A stretch of DNA of 64,000 nt from Paenibacillus apiarius (GCF_017052585.1 NZ_JAFFHZ010000001.1:3824001-3888000), one strand, 5' to 3'. Counted from the stretch's first letter, positions 14,561 through 23,440 are shown. Notes: generated by a model from the letters alone, not told the origin. Numbers and translations are program-made.

Positions 14561-15838
14561 ATGATGTTCACAAAAGTGTGTCAGCCCAAAATCACTTCGT
14601 CAGGAACTGGTTTTGAACCAAAAAAAGGGTGTGTTTTCGTGTATTTTGATCGCGAGACAATAAGGAATAAGCTACAATCGCAAATAAAAACAAATGGACA
14701 TCTTATTGGCGTAGCGTCTGGAGCGGGCATTACGGCAAAATATGCGGTAAAGGGCGGAGCGGATTTCATTTTAGCCTTAAATTCAGGTCGTTTTAGACAG
14801 ATGGGATTGAGCTCGCTTGGAGGATTGCTACCATTTGCTAACAGCAACGAACTGGTTATGGAATTTGGCTCCAGAGAGATTATTCCTATCGTAAGAGACG
14901 TTCCGGTCATCTTTGGACTCTGTGCGACCGATCCAACCATTAACTTAGAAGAATATATAGATTCCATTCGTGAAAAGGGCTTCTCTGGAATAAATAACTA
15001 TCCAACCGTAGGATTAATGAGCGGACAATTTGGTGAGGCTTTGAAGGAAGAGGGGAATTGCTTTGAGAGAGAAGTTGACGCGATCAGAATGGCGAATGAG
15101 AAAGGCCTGTTTTCGATTGCTTTCGTGTTTGACCAAGACCAGGCGCGTAATATGGTTGCTGCCGGAGCGGATATCATTTGCGCCCATTTAGGATTTACAA
15201 AGGGCGGAATTTTAGGGGCGAAAAAAGTTTTATCCCTAAAAGCAGCTGCAGAAATGGCGAGAGATATTTTTGCTGCCTGTGATGAAATGAACCCCGATGT
15301 CATGAAAATGATCTACGGCGGTCCGGTAAATACACCTTCTGATGTGAAGTATATGTATGATAATACAAAAGCTGTAGGGTATTTGGGCGGTTCTTCATTT
15401 GAACGAATCCCTTCCGAAGCAGCGATTACGAAAACGGCTATCGATTTCAAGGAGGTTGGACTTACTGAACAAGACAAGCTCCTTCATAAAATGCTTGAGG
15501 GTGTGACCAAGCACTATGATTATGTTCAATTCGTCAAAGAGTATGTAGCTGCGAATTACATGAATGAGATTTCTTTTGCAGAACTGGCTCTGGTAGCTCA
15601 TATTTCAAGGACGTATTTAAGTTATTTGTTCAAAAAAGAAGTTGGATGTACGTTTCCTGAATATGTAACGAGGTTTCGAATCAATCAAGCAACGGAGTTA
15701 ATGAAGCAGAATCATATCGAGTTATCTGAAGTTTCCGCACTTGTGGGATATAACGACTACGCTCATTTTAGTAAAACGTTCAAGAAACAAACGGGGCTTT
15801 CCCCGCGAGAGTATCAACGACAGTACAAAAACACATAA
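14561..15838 (+). CDS. AraC-type regulator fused to a PEP-hydrolase-like TIM barrel
   Basis: A ~425-residue one-component regulator. Residues ~30-310 form a TIM-barrel domain clearly paralogous to the protein at 17174. The shared blocks include GAGITAK versus GTGISAK, NSGRFRQ versus NSGRYRM, GLLPF/Y, PTVGL, AGADI, the AH-G motif, GGP and the G-SS-ER motif. Residues ~325-425 form an AraC/XylS DNA-binding domain with two helix-turn-helices (ISRTYLSYLFKKEVG and YNDYAHFSKTFKKQTGLSPR). The enzyme-like domain keeps every block conserved in its paralog, so it probably binds the same ligand and senses the substrate of the pathway (inference). GGAG lies 6 bases before the ATG at 14561; an ATG at 14549 and a GTG at 14639, where the barrel starts, are alternatives. 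It is transcribed toward two Tm-1-like genes and is AT-richer than uvrC. Confidence 0.85.
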   Translation: MMFTKVCQPKITSSGTGFEPKKGCVFVYFDRETIRNKLQSQIKTNGHLIGVASGAGITAKYAVKGGADFILALNSGRFRQMGLSSLGGLLPFANSNELVMEFGSREIIPIVRDVPVIFGLCATDPTINLEEYIDSIREKGFSGINNYPTVGLMSGQFGEALKEEGNCFEREVDAIRMANEKGLFSIAFVFDQDQARNMVAAGADIICAHLGFTKGGILGAKKVLSLKAAAEMARDIFAACDEMNPDVMKMIYGGPVNTPSDVKYMYDNTKAVGYLGGSSFERIPSEAAITKTAIDFKEVGLTEQDKLLHKMLEGVTKHYDYVQFVKEYVAANYMNEISFAELALVAHISRTYLSYLFKKEVGCTFPEYVTRFRINQATELMKQNHIELSEVSALVGYNDYAHFSKTFKKQTGLSPREYQRQYKNT

Positions 15839-15944
15839 ACACCATACAAATCTACATGAATCATTACACCTAAATCTCTATACTTGAATTGTAAGCCGGC
15901 TTAGTAGTCCTTCATACTCCCACTTTTACGAGGAGGTCGTTATA

Positions 15945-17153
15945 TTGAAAACAGTTGCGATAGTCGGAACATTTGACTCCAAAGGAAAAGAATTTTCTTT
16001 TGTGAAGGATATTCTGCAAGGTCTTGGGCTGAATACGCTTACCATCCACAGCGGAGTATTTGAGCCCATGTTTGTCCCGGATATTTCGAATGAGGAAGTA
16101 GCCAAGGAGGCACATGCAGATATTCGTGAAATCGCCTCCAAAAAAGACAGATCTTTAGCAACGGAAATTCTTGCAAAAGGTATGGAAAAACTAATTCCGA
16201 GACTTTATGCAGAAGGAAAATTTGATGGAATCATCTCGTTTGGCGGCAGCGGCGGCACATCCATTGTCACGCCAGGAATGAGAGCGCTGCCAATAGGCGT
16301 GCCGAAAGTTATGGTATCTACCGTCGCTTCCGGGAACGTCTCGCAGTATGTAGGGACTAGCGATATTATGATGTATCCATCTATCGTTGATGTATCAGGG
16401 TTAAACTCGATTTCAACGAAAATCTTTACGAATGCGGCCCTTGCCATTGCAGGCATGGTGAAATATGAGGTCGATCATAAAGTTGAAAAAAAACCGCTGA
16501 TAGCCGCTACAATGTTTGGACTTACAACACCTTGCGTCAACCAGGCCAGGGAGTACTTGGAGGAGCATGGGTATGAAGTGATCGTGTTCCATGCCACAGG
16601 CACTGGCGGCAAAACGATGGAAAGATTAATTGAGTCCAATTACTTCGATGGCGTGTTGGATCTAACCACAACAGAATGGTGTGACGAACTGGCAGGCGGT
16701 GTGTTGAATGCAGGACCGCATCGGCTCGAAGCAGCCGGGCGCTCTGGTGTGCCTCAAGTTGTATCGACAGGGGCATTGGATATGGTCAACTTCGGGCCGT
16801 TTGACACGGTGCCGGAGAAATTCAAGGACAGAACTTTTTACAAGCATAACCCGACCGTGACGTTAATGAGAACGACGGTTCAAGAAAACAAAGAGTTAGG
16901 CAAGATTATATCCGAAAAACTAAATAAAACGACCTCTCCAACCGCATTAATGCTGCCTTTAAAGGGCGTTTCCGGGCTGGATGTGGAAGGACAGCCTTTC
17001 TATGGAGCAGAAGAGGATCGCGCCTTATTTGATACGCTCAGAAATAATATTGACCGAAACGCCGTAGAGCTCATCGAACTGGACTATGACATCAATGATA
17101 AACATTTTGCTTTAGCAGCAGCTAAAAAGCTTATTGAATTGATGCAGAAATAG
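15945..17153 (+). CDS. Tm-1-like ATP-binding protein (UPF0261 family)
   Basis: A 402-residue protein of the UPF0261 / Tm-1-like ATP-binding family. It starts MKTVAIVGTFDSKGKEF and has a Gly-rich block, ISFGGSGGTSIVTPGMRALP (~92-111), and FHATGTGGKTMERLI (~205-219). In tomato Tm-1 and fungal homologs this domain is fused to a TIM barrel like the next gene. In the tomato protein this half binds and inhibits tobamovirus replicase, but its bacterial reaction is unknown. The start is TTG-ATG region at 15945 behind GAGGAGG. The next gene begins 20 bases after its stop, so the pair form an operon whose product order equals the plant fusion. Confidence 0.9.
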   Translation: MKTVAIVGTFDSKGKEFSFVKDILQGLGLNTLTIHSGVFEPMFVPDISNEEVAKEAHADIREIASKKDRSLATEILAKGMEKLIPRLYAEGKFDGIISFGGSGGTSIVTPGMRALPIGVPKVMVSTVASGNVSQYVGTSDIMMYPSIVDVSGLNSISTKIFTNAALAIAGMVKYEVDHKVEKKPLIAATMFGLTTPCVNQAREYLEEHGYEVIVFHATGTGGKTMERLIESNYFDGVLDLTTTEWCDELAGGVLNAGPHRLEAAGRSGVPQVVSTGALDMVNFGPFDTVPEKFKDRTFYKHNPTVTLMRTTVQENKELGKIISEKLNKTTSPTALMLPLKGVSGLDVEGQPFYGAEEDRALFDTLRNNIDRNAVELIELDYDINDKHFALAAAKKLIELMQK

Positions 17154-17173
17154 AGAATTGAGGAGGAAGCAAA

Positions 17174-18007
17174 ATGAAACAAACTCGTCAAGAAATCATA
17201 AACCAATTGAAAGAACAAGTAGCTAAAGGCGAAATGATTTTAGGAGCCGGAGCAGGTACGGGGATTTCTGCAAAAAGCGGTGAAGCGGGCGGAGTGGATT
17301 TAATTATTATTTACAACTCGGGAAGATATAGAATGGCTGGCCGAGGATCGCTTGCAGGATTATTGCCTTATGGGGATGCCAACCAAATCGTTGTAGACAT
17401 GGGAGCGGAAGTATTGCCGGTTGTGAAGCATACTCCAGTGCTTGCCGGCGTATGCGGTACAGACCCCTTCAGAATGATGGATGTTTTCTTGAAGCAGTTA
17501 AAAGAACAAGGGTTTGCAGGCGTGCAAAATTTCCCGACCGTTGGCTTGATTGATGGTGTATTTAGAGCGAACCTTGAAGAAACCGGGATGGGCTATGATT
17601 TAGAGGTTGATATGATTCGGAAAGCACACGAGCTTGATTTGCTTACTACCCCATATGTATTTGACGAAGAGCAAGCTATTAAAATGGCTAAAGCGGGTGC
17701 GGATATTTTGGTAGCGCACATGGGCTTGACAACAAAAGGGACAATTGGCGCGAAAACCGCATTGACGCTTGAGGATTGCGCTAAGCGCATACAAGCCATT
17801 ACCGATGCGGGCAAATCTGTAAATCCACATATTATGGTCATTTGTCATGGCGGTCCGATTGCGGATCCGGAAGATGCTCAATATATTTTCGAAAACACAA
17901 CTGGCGTGGATGGATTCTTCGGCGCTTCAAGCATTGAACGATTTGCCGCAGAGGTTGGTATTAGACAGCAAGCAGAAGCATTCAAACATGTTAAATTAAA
18001 ATCGTAG
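17174..18007 (+). CDS. phosphoenolpyruvate hydrolase-family TIM-barrel protein
   Basis: A 277-residue stand-alone TIM barrel of the PEP-hydrolase-like family (the C-terminal half of Tm-1-type fusions). Landmarks are [19 protein letters not shown] (~22-40), [19 protein letters not shown], a CGTDP motif, [10 protein letters not shown] and [11 protein letters not shown]. It follows the UPF0261 gene by 20 bases with GAGGAGG before the ATG. The family name reflects fold similarity to phosphoenolpyruvate mutase-type enzymes; no activity has been inferred here from residues. It is the likely enzymatic paralog of the sensor domain of the upstream AraC fusion. Confidence 0.88.
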   Translation: MKQTRQEIINQLKEQVAKGEMILGAGAGTGISAKSGEAGGVDLIIIYNSGRYRMAGRGSLAGLLPYGDANQIVVDMGAEVLPVVKHTPVLAGVCGTDPFRMMDVFLKQLKEQGFAGVQNFPTVGLIDGVFRANLEETGMGYDLEVDMIRKAHELDLLTTPYVFDEEQAIKMAKAGADILVAHMGLTTKGTIGAKTALTLEDCAKRIQAITDAGKSVNPHIMVICHGGPIADPEDAQYIFENTTGVDGFFGASSIERFAAEVGIRQQAEAFKHVKLKS

Positions 18008-18026
18008 AATCCCTGCTAGATAGAGC

Positions 18027-18067
18027 AAAGCAGCTTTGAGGAGATCTTCCTGCAAAGCTGCTTTTTT
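18027..18067 (+). terminator. terminator of the Tm-1-like cassette (copy B of a duplicated terminator)
   Basis: AAAGCAGCTTTG (18027-18038) pairs with CAAAGCTGCTTT (18053-18064), followed by T. Compared with copy A at 14434-14472, only four to five loop bases and the sequence past the T run differ. Confidence 0.93.
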
Positions 18068-18111
18068 AGTGATCTTCCCTTGTATATCATTGAACCACGA
18101 ATAAAGAAAAC

Positions 18112-18750
18112 TTATCCATTAACTGGATCTCTGAAGTCAGTAATCAATATGCTGTTGCCAAAGTTTTCAGTAGGTCTTATTGCACTAAACTGTGCTTTTC
18201 CTGATTTGAAAAGGTAATTTTCGGCAACATTCCATGTCCAAATTTCTCCTTGTTTGTTAGGAGGGATTTCTACTTTAAAGGTATCTTCGTAAGTCACAGT
18301 CTCTCCCCATTCTTTGTTGACGGACGCTTTAAAAAACTTGTTGAAATCAGCGCCGACTGATATTGATGTTTTACCGGTAGAAGATCTTGTAATTTTACGA
18401 TCCCATTTAAAAGTTTTATTAGATCTATTCTCAGTATAATTAACCTTATAGTCGTAATTGAATGTACCCTGATATCCAACGTATGTATAATCTGAAGCGA
18501 ATGCAAAATTTTGTATATCATTTGTTTTTCTCATGCCGTTTTGTTCCATGTATTTTTGTGCTTTAACAGGATCGCTAATATAAATTACAGGGATTGTTCT
18601 GCCTTGTTCACTGGTAATGTATTCGATCTTATCTGGTTGAATGAAACTCTCTGTCACTTCGCTAGCGTAAGCGTTGTTGTTTGAAAAAACAGTGCTCATG
18701 CTAAAAAGAAGAGTGGTTGAAATAGATAGTAATACCATTTTTTTAAACAT
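18112..18750 (-). CDS. secreted beta-rich protein of unknown function
   Basis: A 212-residue exported protein. Its signal peptide (~1-31) has a basic start FKKM, a hydrophobic core VLLSISTTLLFSM and an AYA-S cleavage site. The start is ATG at 18750, 8 bases after AGGAGG; an in-frame TTG two codons earlier is too close. After a ~65-residue linker, the mature part is Ser/Thr/Lys/Asn-rich with alternating polar and hydrophobic residues (KTSISVGADFNKFFKASVNK, then TVTYEDTFKVEIPPNKQGEI). Such a pattern resembles beta-pore-forming or other extracellular beta-sandwich proteins, but I cannot place it in a family. It is AT-rich compared with its neighbours and divergent from a small membrane protein gene. 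Confidence 0.75.
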   Translation of the reverse strand: MFKKMVLLSISTTLLFSMSTVFSNNNAYASEVTESFIQPDKIEYITSEQGRTIPVIYISDPVKAQKYMEQNGMRKTNDIQNFAFASDYTYVGYQGTFNYDYKVNYTENRSNKTFKWDRKITRSSTGKTSISVGADFNKFFKASVNKEWGETVTYEDTFKVEIPPNKQGEIWTWNVAENYLFKSGKAQFSAIRPTENFGNSILITDFRDPVNG

Positions 18751-18850
18751 ATTCAATACCTCCTAATAAATGTAATGTCTCAACTCTATCATAATTTGGA
18801 ATAATATGCTATACTTTTTGCAAGGAATCTCAAATAAGGGGGGTAATTGT

Positions 18851-19078
18851 ATTTTTAAGTGCGGAATTGGCTTGCTTTATGGAGCCTTGACTCATCTTTT
18901 GCTGGCTATGTTTTGGGATGACTATATGTTTGTAGAGAAGCTTAAGGTGAAGGGAAATGCAATAGAACATACTTTTAGCAATATAAACGAGAATTTCTGG
19001 ATTCTGTTCTATAGTGAATTAACTCTAGCTCTGGTTTTAATAGTCTTTTCCTTTATCATAAAAAAAGAGCCGAAATAA
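18851..19078 (+). CDS. small two-TM membrane protein, possible ATT start
   Basis: The frame is open from an ATG at 18806, but the only good ribosome site (AAGGGGGG, 18836-18843) lies 7 bases before an in-frame ATT at 18851. The ATG at 18806 overlaps a TATACT-like -10 and has no ribosome site. From ATT the product is ~75 residues with two predicted membrane segments (around CGIGLLYGALTHLLLAMF and FYSELTLALVLIVFSFII) and a KKEPK tail. It is divergent from the secreted protein gene. Function is unknown; a role in protecting the producer from, or helping export, the secreted neighbour is only a guess. Confidence 0.5.
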   Translation: MFKCGIGLLYGALTHLLLAMFWDDYMFVEKLKVKGNAIEHTFSNINENFWILFYSELTLALVLIVFSFIIKKEPK

Positions 19079-19148
19079 TTATTGCTGCGTGTGCGGACAT
19101 CGCTCTTGCTTGGTTTGATTAACCGCACACGTCTTCGATTTATTCTTT

Positions 19149-20837
19149 TTACTGCACGGAGGACATGGCGTTTTTGCTCTGGTGAAGATAGCGGATTCCA
19201 TATACGATGACGGCAGGCAGGGTCAAATATACCGCGCCAAGCGTCAAACCGGAGACGGTTCCCTCCAACAAATAAGACATGCTCATCAGTAAATTATCCA
19301 GCATGAGGTGAGCGAACAGCGCCGTCCAGAATCCGTGCCTCAGCATGATGTACAAGAACATCATGCCCATAATCAACAGCTCGACCGGCCGGGAGTAGAA
19401 CGGGAATATCGGATAAGTGACATGTCCGAAGGCCCAGATGAGCGTAGGGATAAGGCCGGCAATCCATGGACTGCTCACCCAGCGCTTCAATAATCCCGTG
19501 CCGAACCAGCGATAGACGCCTTCTTCCGAGATAGCAGCCATCCAAGCAAGCAAAGGATATAACGCCGGCAACCTCAAGTTAAGCGGAGATTGAGACGCAT
19601 CCGTCGTCGACCATGCGCCGAATCCGGTCTCCAAGGCGGTGAAGATAAACGTCTGCACTCCAAGCAAGAGCCCCGCATATACCGTGCCGAGCCAGAAGGC
19701 TCGGGGCAGCACCGCACCGAATTCCGGACTGCTCCAGGTCGGCATCAAGCGCCGATGCACAGTCTGATCCCAGAAACGTTTGCCTCCCAGTAAGGAAAAA
19801 TAAAGCACGATTCCCTGTATCACTGTAATTCCGCCCTGAACAATCAAAGCGTATTCCATACGGATCTGTGCGGCAGGCACCTCGAATTGAAGCGAGATGA
19901 GGCCAGGCAGCAGGTTCCAAATATGAAGCAGGGAAATACCGCACGAGACGATGGACAACGCGATTATCGTACCGGAGCGGAAGCGGACAAGCTTGCGATA
20001 ACGAATGCACGCGACGAGCGCGAAAATGCTGAGCAGAAATGACATCCACGTATAACCGAACTTGTAAATGGACGAAGCGGTGGCTGTCTGCCGCAGCTCC
20101 TCGGTCTTATAGCTTAGCGGGACTTCCCATACGGGTGTGGCTGTGACAACGTCGTTGTTATGAAAGTGCACGACGAAGTCAAGCGCTGCGTCCCCGACTT
20201 TGGCTTTGGGCACCGTAAAGTGCATTACCTCCTTGTTGTTCAATCTTTCCTCACGTAATGTCAATTCGGAGGCTGACCAGCCCAATTGGGCTATAGTCTG
20301 TTCCGCAGCCGCGCGATAGTCAACCGTACGTGCGGAGACGGAGTCATCTGCGGCAGCTGCCGGGCTTCCGGTGAAATGGAAGCCGATAATCTGGCCGTTC
20401 ATCATATTGACATCGACGCTCAACACAGCGGGTCGGTCCCCGCGCATGACTGATAGCAGCACTTGATACTTGTCATATGGGGCCTTGCGGCTCCAGGGCT
20501 GGAAGGCTTCCGCCAAGCGTTCCTTGCTGATATATCCGGCCAGCGTAGAATCCGTCTGGTACACGACGGTCGGGTCAACGCTCCGGAGCGACACGTCTGT
20601 TCGCCAAGACTGCTGCTTCATGAATTGCACCGCCTTGTCAGCCGCCTCCCCCTTCGTAATTATCGAGAGCTGAGCCCTATCCTGCCGGCTCTCAACATGC
20701 AGCAAGGGAATAATAACCTGCACGGCGAGAAACACTATAAACCCAACAATGGAAGCAATAAGCAAAGGCTTGGTTATGTGATAGGAAGGTGCGGACTTAT
20801 TATGAGCATCACGGTGTGCTTGATGAGTCAAGGGCAT
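19149..20837 (-). CDS. CPBP-family intramembrane metalloprotease
   Basis: A 562-residue membrane protein. The start ATG at 20837 has GGAGG 8 bases upstream; the frame extends 10 codons further without support. One membrane segment (~25-47) is followed by a ~210-residue extracytoplasmic region resembling PepSY-type repeats, then about eight more membrane segments. The C-terminal CPBP (Abi) domain shows the catalytic motifs EEGVYRW (EExxxR), FGHV (FxxxH) and HLMLDN (HxxxN/B). Family members are type II CAAX-prenyl-endopeptidase-like proteases; bacterial ones act in bacteriocin immunity, signalling or membrane protein processing. The long N-terminal part makes this a two-domain variant. It is transcribed alone. 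Confidence 0.88.
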   Translation of the reverse strand: MPLTHQAHRDAHNKSAPSYHITKPLLIASIVGFIVFLAVQVIIPLLHVESRQDRAQLSIITKGEAADKAVQFMKQQSWRTDVSLRSVDPTVVYQTDSTLAGYISKERLAEAFQPWSRKAPYDKYQVLLSVMRGDRPAVLSVDVNMMNGQIIGFHFTGSPAAAADDSVSARTVDYRAAAEQTIAQLGWSASELTLREERLNNKEVMHFTVPKAKVGDAALDFVVHFHNNDVVTATPVWEVPLSYKTEELRQTATASSIYKFGYTWMSFLLSIFALVACIRYRKLVRFRSGTIIALSIVSCGISLLHIWNLLPGLISLQFEVPAAQIRMEYALIVQGGITVIQGIVLYFSLLGGKRFWDQTVHRRLMPTWSSPEFGAVLPRAFWLGTVYAGLLLGVQTFIFTALETGFGAWSTTDASQSPLNLRLPALYPLLAWMAAISEEGVYRWFGTGLLKRWVSSPWIAGLIPTLIWAFGHVTYPIFPFYSRPVELLIMGMMFLYIMLRHGFWTALFAHLMLDNLLMSMSYLLEGTVSGLTLGAVYLTLPAVIVYGIRYLHQSKNAMSSVQ

Positions 20838-21058
20838 CTTTTTTCCTCCATTTAGTCGTATGTACAACTTCCTTTATTATTGTATCCACTTCATTTGTGT
20901 AAAGTCCAGCAGAGGAATGAAGCTACGCTTTGATAATTGAAGAGTTCCCGATACAATTCAAGAAAATGGGGTTTTGTAAGCGCTATTTAACGTTATTTTT
21001 CAGCCTATTCAACTGAATTTGTTCGTTCTTTGACTTTGTGTGCGAGTAGGGAAACGTA

Positions 21059-21064
21059 TATAAT
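21059..21064 (+). promoter_or_regulatory. -10 box of the ktrBA riboswitch transcript
   Basis: TATAAT within ACGTATATAATCTCG lies just before the riboswitch. A -35-like TTGACT (21030-21035) is too far away at 23 bases; TTTGTG at 21035-21040 would be at 18 bases. Confidence 0.4.
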
Positions 21065-21084
21065 CTCGTTATGAATTGCATACA

Positions 21085-21267
21085 TGCCGAGTTTCGTCCA
21101 CGGACGAAAGCGGGGGAACCGATTAATGGGGTGAATTTCGCTTAATGACGGTCATAGAGATCCGTCTGCGAATAGGGCAGCCTGAACGTGCCCGAATCCG
21201 TCAGCTAACCTCGTAGGCAAGTGCGTCAGGATACCAGCGATAGCATTGGATTTCCAGTGCTTTTTTT
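21085..21267 (+). promoter_or_regulatory. c-di-AMP riboswitch (ydaO/yuaA class) with terminator
   Basis: The conserved class features appear in order: GGGGGAACC (~21112), GGGGTGAAT (~21129), and CCGAATCCGTCAGCTAACC followed by TCGTAGGC (21192-21218). The aptamer spans about 21085-21219. An expression-platform hairpin (AGCATTGG 21242-21249 with CCAGTGCT 21254-21261) ends in seven T. Riboswitches of this class turn off K+ uptake and cell-wall genes when c-di-AMP is high. The ktrB start lies 26 bases downstream. Confidence 0.93.
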
Positions 21268-21292
21268 CGTGGACAAAAAGAGGTGACACCCC

Positions 21293-22651
21293 TTGAAACT
21301 TTCAAGGAAAAGCAGATTTTTGCATTTAACGCCGTCACGCATACTTGTCGTTGGATTTGCATTAATTATTTTATTAGGCACGTTTCTGCTTATGCTGCCA
21401 ATCTCCAATGCCGACGGGGAACCGCTGCCTTTTGTTGATGCGTTGTTCACGGCAACATCGGCAACCTGCGTGACTGGGCTAGTTGTGGTCGATACAGGCA
21501 CCCACTTTACGGTGTTTGGGCAAGTGGTCCTCATGCTGCTCATTCAAGTCGGCGGGCTCGGCTTTATGACGATGGCGACACTGTTTGCGCTTGCCTTTAA
21601 AAAAAGAATTTCGTTAAAGGAACGCCTCATTTTGCAAGAAGCGCTTAATCAGGGCAGTATGGAGGGGATTGTCCGGCTTATCCGCAAGGTGCTGCTGTTT
21701 GCCTTCTGTATCGAGGGGACCGCCGCAATTCTGTTTGCAACCCGTTGGGCGTTCGACCTGCCGCTGGGACAAGCCGTTTATTTCGGGATATTCCATGCGG
21801 TGTCCCTGTTCAACAATGCCGGATTCGATCTATTCGGTTCGGTATCCGGACCGTTCTCCAGCTTGACGAGCTACGTAGGAGATCCGGTCATCAATACGGT
21901 GGCTATGCTGCTTATCGTGCTCGGGGGAATCGGTTTTATCGTGTTGTCCGATGTGGTGGATTATCGGCGCACCCGCAAATTGTCGCTGCATACGAAAATT
22001 GTGTTGACGATGACCGGGCTTCTAATCGTTATCGGCACAGTCGTTATATTTATTTTCGAATTCACAAATACACGAACGCTTGCTGGTCTCAGCGGGTGGG
22101 AGCAATTCTGGGCTTCCCTGTTTCAGTCTGTCAGCCCGCGCACGGCCGGCGCGAATACGATCGATATCGGCGCCATGCGCCAAGCGTCCCAGTTTTTCAT
22201 GATCGTCCTGATGTTTATCGGGGCTTCGCCCGGTTCAACCGGGGGAGGGATTAAGACAACGACGTTCGCCATCCTTGTTGGAGCGGTCATCACGATGATT
22301 CGGGGAAAAGAGGATATCGTCATCTATCGTTATCGCTTGGCGAAGGACAGAATATTCAAAGCTGTTACGTTGACTTTGTTGGCATTGTTCCTCGTCATTA
22401 TGGTCTCGATGATATTATCGATGACAGAGGATCACCCGTTCCTCATGATTTTGTTCGAGACGACGTCTGCGTTCGGCACGGTCGGCTTGACGATGGGCTT
22501 GACGACAGATTTGACCGATGTCGGCAAGGTGCTGCTGTGCCTGACGATGTTCGCCGGCCGGCTCGGGCCAATTACATTGGCGTATGCGCTCGGACCGAAG
22601 AGCGAACGGGAATTGTATCGCCATCCGGAAGGCAAGATTACGATAGGATAA
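21293..22651 (+). CDS. ktrB: K+ transporter membrane subunit KtrB/TrkH family
   Basis: A 452-residue K+ channel-like transporter with four membrane-pore-membrane repeats. The selectivity-filter turns are visible as ATCVTGLVV (~65-73), FNNAGFD (~169-175), SPRTAGAN (~283-290) and FGTVGLTMG (~395-403), each with the conserved glycine. The TTG start at 21293 has AGGTGA 6 bases upstream. Control by the upstream c-di-AMP riboswitch and the following RCK subunit fit the Ktr system. The neighbours allow K+ uptake to be tied to c-di-AMP, osmotic and potassium status. Length agrees with KtrB and is shorter than proteobacterial TrkH. Confidence 0.93.
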   Translation: MKLSRKSRFLHLTPSRILVVGFALIILLGTFLLMLPISNADGEPLPFVDALFTATSATCVTGLVVVDTGTHFTVFGQVVLMLLIQVGGLGFMTMATLFALAFKKRISLKERLILQEALNQGSMEGIVRLIRKVLLFAFCIEGTAAILFATRWAFDLPLGQAVYFGIFHAVSLFNNAGFDLFGSVSGPFSSLTSYVGDPVINTVAMLLIVLGGIGFIVLSDVVDYRRTRKLSLHTKIVLTMTGLLIVIGTVVIFIFEFTNTRTLAGLSGWEQFWASLFQSVSPRTAGANTIDIGAMRQASQFFMIVLMFIGASPGSTGGGIKTTTFAILVGAVITMIRGKEDIVIYRYRLAKDRIFKAVTLTLLALFLVIMVSMILSMTEDHPFLMILFETTSAFGTVGLTMGLTTDLTDVGKVLLCLTMFAGRLGPITLAYALGPKSERELYRHPEGKITIG

Positions 22652-22689
22652 ATAGACAATAGTAATGGACGAAGGAGTTAATAGCTATT

Positions 22690-23358
22690 ATGGAGTTGCA
22701 GCAGTTTGCAGTAGTCGGGATGGGACGATTCGGTTCGGGCCTCGCCAAGGAACTGGTCAGGTTGGGACATCAAGTGCTGGGCATCGATAAGGATGAAGAA
22801 GTCGTTGCGGAAATGACGGGCGCGGTAACGCACGCCGTCGTGGCGGATGCGACGGATGAAGATGTGCTTCGCTCGCTCGGCATTCGCAACTTTGATTGCG
22901 CGATTGTCGCGATTGGCGATGACATCCAGACGAGCATTCTGGTCAGTATTCAGATGAAGGAGCTGGGCGTAAAGAAGGTAGTCGCGAAGGCGCTGTCTGA
23001 GCTGCACGGCCGCGTGCTGGAGCGGCTGGACGTCGACCGGGTTATTTATCCCGAGCGCGACATGGGAATTCGCGTTGCCCATCAGCTTGTGTCACCGAAT
23101 TTGCTCGATTATATCGAGCTGTCGAAGGAATATACGATTGCCGAGCTCAGTGTGCCCGGCTGCATGCAGGGGATGTCCTTGAAGGAATTGAATCCGCGGG
23201 CAAGATTCGGCTGCAGCATCGTCGCGCTCAACAAGCCGGAAGGCATTATTATTGCCCCGTCGGCCGAGGATGTCCTGAATGAGCGGGATATTATGGTCAT
23301 GATCGGAACCAACCATCAGATTGAAGAATTCGAAGAGTCCATTATGCTGAAAAAATAA
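22690..23358 (+). CDS. ktrA: K+ transporter regulatory RCK subunit KtrA/TrkA family
   Basis: A 222-residue cytoplasmic gating subunit. The N-terminal RCK/Rossmann domain has GMGRFGSGLAKEL (~10-22) and the acidic end of beta-2 at GIDKDEE, which binds ATP/ADP or NAD(H). The C-terminal RCK_C domain (~135-222) is the kind that binds c-di-AMP in KtrA proteins, so both expression and activity could respond to that signal. It starts 38 bases after ktrB with GAAGGAG upstream, on the same transcript. The order ktrB-ktrA is the reverse of B. subtilis ktrAB. Confidence 0.93.
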   Translation: MELQQFAVVGMGRFGSGLAKELVRLGHQVLGIDKDEEVVAEMTGAVTHAVVADATDEDVLRSLGIRNFDCAIVAIGDDIQTSILVSIQMKELGVKKVVAKALSELHGRVLERLDVDRVIYPERDMGIRVAHQLVSPNLLDYIELSKEYTIAELSVPGCMQGMSLKELNPRARFGCSIVALNKPEGIIIAPSAEDVLNERDIMVMIGTNHQIEEFEESIMLKK

Positions 23359-23360
23359 GG

Positions 23361-23414
23361 AAACCGCCGCCTGCGTTGCCCGTCTATTGACGGAGCGAAG
23401 CGGGCGGCGGTTTT
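23361..23414. terminator. bidirectional terminator after ktrA
   Basis: AAACCGCCGCC (23361-23371) pairs with GGGCGGCGGTTT (23402-23413) around a long loop. A T run follows on the plus strand, and an A run before it gives a T run on the minus strand for the convergent gene. Confidence 0.85.
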
Positions 23415-23440
23415 ATCTGCTTCTGCCGGCAAGCCAGCTG

